A stretch of DNA of 15,875 nucleotides from JAHFPN01 sp963765745 (GTDB lineage: Bacteria > Pseudomonadota > Alphaproteobacteria > Rhizobiales > Xanthobacteraceae): assembly GCA_963765745.1 (NCBI GenBank), contig CAVXXM010000012.1, positions 1 through 15,875 on the forward strand. Direction: 5' to 3'. Of the stretch, positions 9,801-15,875 are shown piece by piece (position 1 is the first letter of the stretch; every line of letters starts with the position of its first letter). A program made the position numbers and the translations under genes. Under the pieces are notes generated by a model that ran no database searches, was not told the origin of the DNA, and saw nothing but the letters and a program-made list of their open reading frames with translations.

Positions 9801-9874
9801 AGGAAAGGGCTTGTCCGCGAGCCCACGGCGTCCGATCTTGGGTCGGGGATTCCGGCGGGCGCGAGGAAGGCCGC

Positions 9875-12800
9875 GTGCAGCACACGCTTCTGGGGCTTGC
9901 CCTGATCCTGATCGCGGCCATCGCGGCGGCGCTGGCGGCGCCCGCGTTCGTCGACTGGAACGCGTGGCGCACCACCTTCGAGAGCCGCGCCAGCGCGCTC
10001 GCCGGCGCGCCGGTGAAAATACGCGGCGATATTTCAGCGACCATCCTGCCGCAGCCCTCGTTCCTGTTGAACGACATCGAGATCGGCGGATCGGCCGGCC
10101 TGCGCGCGGCGCAGCTGCAGGGCCTGCTTTCGCTCGGGCCGCTGATGCGCGGCGTGATCGAGGCCGAGGAACTGGTGCTGCGGCGGCCCAGCATGGGCGT
10201 CGTGATCGATGGCGGCGGGCAGATGACGTTCCCGCTGCCGGGACCGCGGCTCGCGGTGGATCAGCTCGCGATCTCGCGCATCTCGATTATCAACGGCACG
10301 CTGAAGGTCGAGGATCGCGCCAGTGGCGCGGTGCACAAATTCGAAGATATTCGCGCCAGCGGCGAGCTGCGCTCGCTTCTGGGGCCGTTCCGCCTCGACG
10401 TCAGCGCGATGCTCGGAAGACCGGCGCTGGAGCGCGCGCATCAATCTCGGCCGCGTCGGGCCCGACTCTTCCGGGCGCTTGCGGCTTTCGGTCGAGAGCG
10501 CCGAGGCGGGAATTTCGCTCGACGCCGACGGCACGCTCGCGCTCGCCGACGCGGTGCCGCGTTTCGACGGCAAGACCACTATCGCCTGGCGCGCGGGCTC
10601 GGGCCCGGCGCGGATTTCCATGAACGTGCGCGCGAGCGCGGCGCTTGTGCTGGTCGAAGGATTGCAGCTGACGCTCGCCAATTCCGAGGCGCCGATCGAT
10701 CTCACGGGCCAGGTGCGCCTCGAGCCGCCGGCGCGCCGCATCGACGGCATGCTCGCGGCGCGGCGGATCGATCTGGATCGCCCGGCGGCTGCGCCGAATG
10801 TGCCGCGCGGGTTCGGTCCGGCGTTTGCCACGCTCAAGGATTTGATCGCGCTCGCCGGCGCGCTGCCCTATTCGGGGCGGCTCGGCTTCACGGTCGAGAA
10901 CCTTTCCGCCGGTGGCGGTGTGTTGCGCGAGGTGCGCGCCGATCTGCTTCTACGTCCGGAGGGGCTTGCGCTGGAGCGGCTCGAAGCGCGCCTGCCGGGC
11001 CGCGGCCTGCTGCGCGCGACCGGGAGCGCGCGCGACGCGCTGTTCTCGGGCGAGGTGCTGCTCGAAGCGGAGGAGCCGGCTGGACTGGTGCGCTGGCTTT
11101 CGGGTGCGGCCGTGGCCACGGTTCCCGACGCGGGTCTCAAGATCGGCGGGCGCGTTACGATCAAGACGGAACTGGAACGAGCCGGAAGCCGCACTACGTT
11201 CGACGCGGATTTGCGCAAGGCCGACGGACTCGGCGAGGCGGTTGAAGCCTGGATCGGCGAGGGCGAAGCCGCAACGCTTGCGCGCCGTCTCGCCGAAGCG
11301 CTGACCCCGTTCAAAATCTCCGGGACGGTCTCCGACGCGGGCCCTGGCTCAGTCACCGTGATCCAGGCGACGGCAAGGCTCGCCGAGATCGACGCTGGGC
11401 TGCAAGCCAAGTTCGATGCGAGAGCGCTGATGCTCTCGGAGTCGCGGCTGGTGCTGTCGGCGGCAAATACCGGCCGCCTCGCAAACTTTTTCGGGATCGC
11501 ACCGGGCATGGCTGTGCCGGGCGAGGCGCGGCTCGAGTTCACCGCGGCCGGGCCGCGCAATGGCGCGCTCGCCATGACGGCGCGGCTCACCGCGCCGGGC
11601 AGTCGGATCGATGCGGAGGGCGAGATCGGCCGCAGCGCCGAGGGCCGGATCGATCCGAAGCTTTCGTTGCGACTCGACGCCACCGACCTGCGTCCGCTGG
11701 CGGCGGCCTTCACGCGCGCGCGCGGACGGCCGGTTCCGGCGGCCGGGACTTTTCGCATTGTGCGCGGCGATACGGGCTTCGCGCTCGACGACATCAAGCT
11801 CGCCGTCGCGGAAACGCGCGCGAGCGGCCGGCTTGCGCTGGCGGCCGCATCGCCGCTCTCGGTATCGGGCCGAATCGCCATCGACCGCGCCGAGCTTGCC
11901 GCGATCCTCGCACTAAGTCTTGGAAATGCGGGGCCGGCGACGGGCGACGCGCTTATGGAACGACGCGCCGTTTGGGCCCGTTCCGTTCGAAAATGTGGAC
12001 CGGCGGCGTGGAACTGGAGATGTCGAAGCTCGTCCTGAGCGGGCCGCTGGTCGCCGACGACGCGCGCCTTTCGCTGAAATTCGGCGCGGGAGGGACCATG
12101 ATCGAGGCTTTTTCCGCCACGCTCGGCGGCGGGCGGCTTGACCGGCAGCGCCAAGCTCGCGCGCGGCGATGCGCTGTCGCTCGAAGCGCGAACGACGCTT
12201 TCCGGCACAGACCTCGCGCGCCTGCTCGCGGGGGCCGGGGTCAAGACCGATCTGCAGGGGCGCGGGGAGCTAACGCTTGCCTTCGCCGGCAGTGGGCGAA
12301 CGCCCGTGGCGCTTGTGCAAAGCCTTGCGGGGCAGGGACTTCTCACGCTGGAGAGTTTCGAGATCGCCCAGCTCGATCCCGCGGCGCTCGCGGCGGTGCT
12401 CGCCACCACCGGCAATCCGCCGCCCGACGAGAACAAGACCGCGGCGCTGCTTGCTTCGCTGTTTACCCGCGGGCCGCTCGTGCTCTCGCGCGTCGAGGCG
12501 CCGGTGACGCTGGTGGCCGGCATCGCCCGCATCAGCTCGGTGCGCGCGAGCGCCGGGCAGGTTCAAGTGGCGGCGCTGGGCAGCATCGATGTTCCGCGCC
12601 TGTTGCTCGATGCGACGATCGAGCTTGAAGCGCCGGCGCCCGAAGCGCTCTCGGTGCGGCCGGGCGCTATTGTGCGCTGGAGCGGGCCGATCGCCGCGCC
12701 GGAGCGCCGGATCGAGGCCGCGGCGCTGGCGGGTGCGATCGCGCTAAATGCAATGGAGCGTGAGATGCGCGAGATCGAGCGGCGCGACGCGAGGCCGCCG

Positions 12801-12992
12801 GGCGGGCCGCCGCTTCCGGTCGAACCGCGGGCGGTAACTCCGCCCGCGTCATCCACGGCGGGCGTACCGTTGCCGCCTCTGCCGCCGCCGGTCGATGTGC
12901 GTCCGCCGCCGGGCGCGACGCCGCAGCGTCCCAGTGCGCCACGGCCGCTGGTGCGCGATCCGTGGGCTGACATTCCCGCGGAGCGCCGCTGA
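9875..12992 (+). CDS. AsmA-family envelope protein, four frameshifts
   Basis: A large inner-membrane-anchored protein of the AsmA group, linked in other bacteria to outer-membrane biogenesis and lipid transport. GTG 9875 is the start: GAGGAAGG lies 6-13 bases upstream and the N-terminal membrane segment (TLLGLALILIAAIAAALAAP) begins at once, followed by the family signature FVDWNAWRTTFESRASALAG and VKIRGDISATILPQPSFLLN. The periplasmic part is a long series of beta-rich repeats (RLEARLPGRGLLRATGS and similar), and the tail is proline-rich (PLPPLPPPVDVRPPPG) ending DPWADIPAERR. Extra bases shift the frame near 10420, 11953, 12003 and 12134; in each case sensible sequence resumes at once, for example WNDAPFGPVPFENV, GGVELEMSKLVLSG and TGSAKLARGDALSLEART. 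Corrected length is about 1038 residues. It ends 10 bases from the end of the converging folA. Confidence 0.88.
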
Positions 12993-13002
12993 TGGGCGGC
13001 GA

Positions 13003-13518
13003 TCAGCGCCGCTCGAGCGTCACGAACGTATAGGGAAACGTCGCGCCGCTTTCCTGGTGCGGGCCGTCGCGCTTGGTTTCGCGCCATACCGCGCGATCGA
13101 ACGCGGGAAAGTGCGTGTCGCCTTCGGGCTTGCCATGCACTTCGGTGATCTCGAGTCGCGCGGCCCGCGGCAAGGTCTCGGCGAACACGTCGGCGCCGCC
13201 GATGATGGCGATCTCGTCGCTGCCCAGGCGCTCGGCTTCCTTGGCGGCGAGCGCCAGGCCGGTTTCCAGATCGGGAGCCACGAGCGCGCCGTCGGCGCGG
13301 AGGCCCGGCTCGCGGGAGAGCACGATATTGGCGCGGCCCGGTAACGGCCCGCCCATGGAGAGGAAGGTGAGCCGGCCCATGATCAACGGCTTTCCCATCG
13401 TCTTGCGCTTAAAGTGGTGAAGATCGCCCGGCAGGTGCCAGGGCAGCTTGCGGCCGCGGCCGATCACGCCGTTCTCGGCGACCGCGACGACCAGCACGAG
13501 CGGAAGCGCCGCACTCAC
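13003..13518 (-). CDS. folA: Dihydrofolate reductase
   Basis: Reduces 7,8-dihydrofolate to tetrahydrofolate with NADPH. It has 171 residues, a normal chromosomal size. Visible landmarks: VVAVAENGVIGRGRKLPWHL with the W-x-L-P-x-D motif (W27, catalytic acid D32, matching E. coli D27), HFKRKTMGKPLIMGRLTF, PLPGRANIVLSRE, the NADPH glycine pair in IAIIGGADVF, and EGDTHFP near the end. The residue after GR in the MGRxTF loop is Leu, where Lys or His is usual. The GTG start at 13518 overlaps the sspB stop by 4 bases (GTGA on the minus strand), which suggests translational coupling. The gene is complete and undamaged. From memory, thyA often lies between sspB and folA in related genomes; it is not here. 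Confidence 0.95.
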   Translation of the reverse strand: MSAALPLVLVVAVAENGVIGRGRKLPWHLPGDLHHFKRKTMGKPLIMGRLTFLSMGGPLPGRANIVLSREPGLRADGALVAPDLETGLALAAKEAERLGSDEIAIIGGADVFAETLPRAARLEITEVHGKPEGDTHFPAFDRAVWRETKRDGPHQESGATFPYTFVTLERR

Positions 13519-14123
13519 TTCTTGCGGAACTTGTCGAGGCTGACGATCTCGGCGCCGGCCTTGGGCTTCGGCGCGGGCTCGCCCTGCTTGTCGACCTTGG
13601 CCAGCGTGACTTTCTTCCGTGTAGCCGGAACCGAGCCGCGCACCGGCCGCGTCTCTTCTGGCTCGGAGGCGGCACCGCGCGGCGCCGGGCGCGACGGCTT
13701 GTCGTGCGCGAGTTTTTTCGCCGCGGTCTCGGCCTTCGCGGCCACATCCTGGGCCGGCGCGCCGGCATCTTTGGTTACCTCGAACTGCAGACCGAACTGC
13801 ACGGAGGGATCAAAGAAGCCCTTGATTGCGGTAAACGGCACCAGCAGCCGCTCCGGCGTGCCGCCGAACGAGACGCCGACTTCGAAGGTCTGCTCGGTGA
13901 CAGTGAGATCCCAGAACTGGTGCTGCAGCACGATGGTCATTTCTTCGGGATATTTTCCGCGCAGGCGATCGGAGATGCGCACGCCCGGCGCGCGGGTATC
14001 GAAGGCGACGTAGAAATGGTGATCGCCCTTCAGGCCCTCGCGCGCGACATCGGTCAGCACTTTGCGGACGACGCCGCGCAATGCGTCCTGGGCCAGGAGG
14101 TCGTAGCGGATGAGGTCAGCCAT
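13515..14123 (-). CDS. sspB: SspB-family ClpXP adaptor for ssrA-tagged proteins
   Basis: Delivers tmRNA-tagged stalled proteins to the ClpXP protease. It has 202 residues. The folded part begins ADLIRYDLLAQDALRGVVRK, with HFYVAFDTRAPGVRISDRLR, YPEEMTIVLQHQFWDL and FEVGVSFGGTPERLLVPFTA, the SspB-alpha beta-barrel that binds the tag. A flexible charged, Lys/Ala/Pro-rich linker of about 75 residues (AKAETAAKKLAHDKPSRPAP onward) follows, ending in AEIVSLDKFRKK, the expected ClpX-docking tail. ATG 14123 is the family start; no strong ribosome binding site is visible. It lies directly downstream of the tmRNA gene on the same strand, about 64 bases from its end, and overlaps folA. The gene is complete. 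Confidence 0.92.
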   Translation of the reverse strand: MADLIRYDLLAQDALRGVVRKVLTDVAREGLKGDHHFYVAFDTRAPGVRISDRLRGKYPEEMTIVLQHQFWDLTVTEQTFEVGVSFGGTPERLLVPFTAIKGFFDPSVQFGLQFEVTKDAGAPAQDVAAKAETAAKKLAHDKPSRPAPRGAASEPEETRPVRGSVPATRKKVTLAKVDKQGEPAPKPKAGAEIVSLDKFRKK

Positions 14124-14186
14124 CGCGAATTTGCGCGGAGTGAAGCCGATTTCCCGTGCGGCCGCCAGTGACCTTGAAATGGAAGT

Positions 14187-14500
14187 GGGGGCTTCTGTTG
14201 CCAGGTGCCCCCGGACCCCGCCTGACGGTGCTACCCGCCAGGGCTTAATTTCGGTCTTTCAAACCGCTTACGCGGCCTGAGCAACCGGAGCATAGTTGTC
14301 GTTGCCAACTATGTTATGGCCCGGTAACGGCGGTACCATGCCGAGCGAAAGCCGCGTCCTTTACACCCTCGTCGATCCTGTTTCGCCCCCGCCGAAACCC
14401 GAAAATTTTTCCGCAGTCTGAACTTTGGAAGTCCGGGCTTTGGTGGAGGCGCCGGGTACTGCCCCCGGGTCCGAAAGGTTTATTGCGACGAGCGTTTATC
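14187..14500 (-). ncRNA. ssrA: Two-piece, circularly permuted transfer-messenger RNA (tmRNA)
   Basis: Rescues stalled ribosomes: it acts as tRNA-Ala, then as mRNA for a degradation tag. On the minus strand the acceptor piece comes first: CTTTCGGACCCGGGGGCAGT leading to CGCCTCC-A-CCA (14451-14441), with the CCA encoded. An intervening 50 nt (14440-14391) follows, then the coding piece beginning GGGGGCG (14390-14384). GGGGGCG and CGCCTCC form a 7-bp acceptor stem with a G3-U70 pair, the alanine identity element. The next bases, AAACAGGATCGACG, match the tmRNA 5' domain. The tag frame is GGC AAC GAC AAC TAT then APVAQAA and TAA (14306-14268). The T-stem is CCGGG/CCCGG with loop GGCAGTA. A 6-bp hairpin GGGGGC/GCCCCC (14212-14187) closes the 3' end. 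The order acceptor-then-coding is the alphaproteobacterial arrangement. The 5' boundary near 14500 is approximate. Confidence 0.95.
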
Positions 14501-14528
14501 GCCATAGCCGGCTTGCGCCGACAATCCG

Positions 14529-14534
14529 AATATA
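14529..14534 (-). promoter_or_regulatory. Possible -10 box of ssrA
   Basis: TATATT on the minus strand, about 30-35 bases upstream of the likely 5' part of the acceptor piece. The hexamer 17 bases further upstream is TTTTTT, a poor -35 that belongs to the preceding terminator, so this assignment is weak. Confidence 0.35.
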
Positions 14535-14551
14535 GGCGCTTTGCGGCGGCG

Positions 14552-14573
14552 AAAAAAGGGCCGCTTTAGCGGC
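14552..14573 (-). terminator. Intrinsic terminator of the candidate small RNA
   Basis: The 5-bp stem GCCGC/GCGGC with loop TAAA is followed by CC and six T on the minus strand. No protein gene on that strand lies upstream within the window, so it needs a short transcript starting in 14574-14887; the TATAAT at 14754-14749 fits. Confidence 0.65.
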
Positions 14574-14742
14574 GCAATTAACGTGATCTTTCACGCAAGA
14601 AGCGGCTTTTCAGCGGGTGAATTGGTGAGTCGGTTCAGCGGGATGAAGCGGGCGGCAAAAGATGCGATTCCGCTTCAACTCGTTCAGAAAGCAAATCAAC
14701 CGCGCCTGGACCCGGCCGGGTGCGGCCGATTTCGAACCGACT
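14552..14742 (-). ncRNA. Candidate structured small RNA, about 190 nt, unknown family
   Basis: On the minus strand a perfect TATAAT (14754-14749) is followed seven bases later by AGTCGGTTC (14742-14734), which pairs perfectly with GAACCGACT (14636-14628), a 9-bp long-range stem. Inside are CGGCCG-CACC-CGGCCG (near 14727-14712) and the pair GAAGCGG/CCGCTTC (near 14675-14645). Downstream is an intrinsic terminator, GCCGC-TAAA-GCGGC-CC-TTTTTT (14573-14552). Promoter, nested helices and terminator on one strand with no protein-coding gene in the gap argue for an RNA gene. I do not recognise it as 6S, SRP RNA, RNase P RNA or a tRNA. Short open frames across it on both strands look random. Confidence 0.5.
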
Positions 14743-14748
14743 GCGACG

Positions 14749-14754
14749 ATTATA
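14749..14754 (-). promoter_or_regulatory. -10 box (TATAAT) of the candidate small RNA
   Basis: Consensus TATAAT on the minus strand in a GC-rich setting, with the candidate RNA start at about 14742. No convincing -35: the hexamer at 17-bp spacing is AGCAGC, and TTAAGC occurs at 20-bp spacing. Confidence 0.45.
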
Positions 14755-14850
14755 GCGCGCCCCGGTAAATCGCTGCTTAAGCCCCGGCGGCGGCGGCCAT
14801 ATTTCCCGCATATAGTGGCCGCAGTGCTATGACGGAAACGCATCGATTTG

Positions 14851-14875
14851 TTGACCAGCCAATTCTTGACCAGCC
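14851..14875 (+). repeat. Tandem direct repeat upstream of the first ParA-like gene
   Basis: TTGACCAGCC occurs twice, at 14851-14860 and 14866-14875, with a 15-base period, just before the GGGGG ribosome binding site (14876-14880). It could be an operator or a chance duplication. Confidence 0.5.
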
Positions 14876-14887
14876 GGGGGTGAACTC

Positions 14888-15637
14888 GTGGCCAGAACAC
14901 AGAAGCCGACGGTCCTGGTGATCGGCGCCGACAAGGGCGGCGTCGGCAAGACCACGATCGCGCGCACGGTGCTCGATTATCTCAAAGGCAACGGCGTCGA
15001 GGCGCGCGCTTTCGATTCGGAATATCCGCGCGGCACCCTCAAGCGCTTTCATCCCCACGTCACCGAGATCGTCGATCTGACCTCGACGCCCGACCAGATC
15101 AAGATCATCGACACGCTCGATACGGCCGAGCAGAAGCTCACCATCGTCGATATCCGCGCCGGGCTTTTGCGCCGCACGCTGCAGGCGTTCAAGGACAACG
15201 GCTTCTTCAAAGCGGTGGCCGACGGCGACTACGGCTTCCACATGTTCCACATCCTGGGACCCTCGGTGTCCTCGCTCGAGGAGATCGTCGAGATCCAGCC
15301 CTATTGCGAGGACGGCGCTTATTACGTGGTGAAGAACTTCGTCAATGAAGCGAGCTTCTTCGAATGGGACCGCGCCGTGTACGACAATTATTTCAAGCAG
15401 GCCAAGGGCGCGCTCGAGCTCAATATCCCGAAACTCAACGAAATGGCGTGCGAGCAGGTGGAGCTCGCCGGCGTGCCGTTCTCGACCTTCATCAAGAACA
15501 AGGATGCGCGCGGGCACAACGCGAATTATTCGCTGGTGCTGCGCGGCTACGTGCGCACCTGGTGCAACCTGGTGGGCGATGAATACGACCGGATCTCGCT
15601 CATCGACCGGCTCGCCGGCCGCGCGGTGCGCGACTGA
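14888..15637 (+). CDS. ParA/MinD-like P-loop ATPase (249 aa)
   Basis: A member of the deviant-Walker (SIMIBI) ATPase class; the exact function is not recognised. GTG 14888 is the start, with GGGGG eight bases upstream. VLVIGADKGGVGKTTIARTV carries the deviant Walker A with signature K16 and catalytic K21; the switch-I position is FDSEYPRGTLKRF (about residues 42-54) and the switch-II position is LTIVDIRAGLLRR. The second half (DYGFHMFHILGPSVSSLEEI, FEWDRAVYDNYFKQAKGALE) lacks the ParA DNA-binding N-terminus and a MinD membrane helix. The tail is VRTWCNLVGDEYDRISLIDR. There is no parB, parS or cell-division gene in view. It is complete, and codon use matches the chromosome. It overlaps or abuts a second P-loop gene, so the two probably act together. 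Partition, cargo positioning and regulation are all open. Confidence 0.8.
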   Translation: MARTQKPTVLVIGADKGGVGKTTIARTVLDYLKGNGVEARAFDSEYPRGTLKRFHPHVTEIVDLTSTPDQIKIIDTLDTAEQKLTIVDIRAGLLRRTLQAFKDNGFFKAVADGDYGFHMFHILGPSVSSLEEIVEIQPYCEDGAYYVVKNFVNEASFFEWDRAVYDNYFKQAKGALELNIPKLNEMACEQVELAGVPFSTFIKNKDARGHNANYSLVLRGYVRTWCNLVGDEYDRISLIDRLAGRAVRD

Positions 15638-15875
15638 ACACCGAGCCTGAGCCGGTCGCCGGGCCGGCCACGCCGGGAGCCGCCGCGGCCGCGAAAAATT
15701 TCGCGATCATCGTAAGTTCGCCGCGCGCCGGAAACGGCAAGACGCTGTTGGCGCGCGCGCTGGTGGATTATTTTTCGCGGTCGGGCAAGAGCGTCGAAGT
15801 GTTCGATACCGACGCCGCCAACCCGAAGCTTGCAGCGCATTTCCTCGGCTGCGCGACCGTGATCGATCTCGACCA
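15634..15875 (+). CDS. Second ParA-like P-loop ATPase, truncated by the window end
   Basis: Frame 1 is open from 15583 to the window end. After an Ala/Pro/Glu-rich leader (TEPEPVAGPATPG) it reads KNFAIIVSSPRAGNGKTLLA, RALVDYFSRSGKSVEVFDTD and ANPKLAAHFLGCATVIDLD. This resembles the first strand, P-loop and switch I of a ParA/CpsD-like ATPase; the Walker A is PRAGNGKT, without the KGG signature lysine of the upstream protein. No ATG, GTG or TTG lies in frame between the last stop (15580) and the P-loop. The only candidate is CTG 15634, which overlaps the upstream TGA in a CTGA arrangement; otherwise an indel hides the true start. About 80 residues are visible. Its role is unknown; it is likely co-transcribed with the preceding ATPase gene. 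Confidence 0.65.
   Translation, partial: MNTEPEPVAGPATPGAAAAAKNFAIIVSSPRAGNGKTLLARALVDYFSRSGKSVEVFDTDAANPKLAAHFLGCATVIDLD

Noticed and set aside
10868..12532. 554-residue minus-strand open frame opposite the AsmA gene
   Set aside because: Ser/Ala/Arg-rich low-complexity translation typical of high-GC antisense frames; the plus strand carries the AsmA pattern.
14725..14745. GGTTCGAAATC on the minus strand, similar to a tRNA T-arm
   Set aside because: No acceptor stem, anticodon arm or CCA around it; the GGTTC part belongs to the 9-bp stem of the candidate small RNA.
14541..14900. Short open frames on both strands (75 and 96 residues) in the gap before the first ATPase gene
   Set aside because: No ribosome binding site or domain, and both run across RNA-like helices and a terminator; a structured RNA explains the region better.

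Overview
The window reads as chromosomal DNA of a high-GC alphaproteobacterium, most likely a member of the Hyphomicrobiales/Rhizobiales (Bradyrhizobium- or Xanthobacteraceae-like). The reasons are the gene set (UvrD/PcrA, PPOx-family flavoprotein, PrmA, AsmA-like protein, SspB-alpha, DHFR), dense intergenic palindromes, and a split, circularly permuted tmRNA gene whose tag ends in NDNYAPVAQAA. The first about 2.2 kb is clearly more AT-rich and looks like accessory DNA.

Layout. 10-2164 (+): a large unrecognised protein with a PD-(D/E)XK-like core, split by one frameshift. 2230-4801 (+): a UvrD/PcrA helicase gene with four single-base frameshifts and a roughly 180-bp palindromic repeat lodged between helicase motifs II and III. 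4802-5421: palindromic repeats around a decayed GIY-YIG nuclease gene. 5422-6720 (+): PPOx-family protein then prmA, joined by a 1-base overlap. 6777-8078 (-): an 85-aa conserved hypothetical protein, a small secreted Cys protein and a hotdog thioesterase. 8188-9591 (+): an intact FAD-linked D-lactate dehydrogenase/glycolate oxidase-type gene. 9592-9874: hairpin cluster. 9875-12992 (+): an AsmA-family protein with four frameshifts. 13003-14123 (-): folA and sspB overlapping by 4 bp. 14187-14500 (-): permuted tmRNA (ssrA). 14552-14742 (-): a candidate structured small RNA with its own -10 box and intrinsic terminator. 14888-15875 (+): two tandem ParA/MinD-like ATPases, the second cut by the window end.

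How parts fit together. ssrA and sspB are adjacent on the same strand. tmRNA tags stalled nascent chains, and SspB hands tagged chains to ClpXP, so the two form a ribosome-rescue/degradation pair with folA downstream. The uvrD, PPOx and prmA genes are housekeeping. Two families of palindromic repeats are spread through the window: one is inside uvrD and again upstream of the AsmA gene, and the other brackets the GIY-YIG gene.

Caution. At least seven genes carry single-base frameshifts, most of them extra bases, while protein similarity continues cleanly in the new frame. This looks more like sequencing or assembly error than mass pseudogenisation, but sequence alone cannot settle it. All family assignments come from reading motifs, not from database searches.
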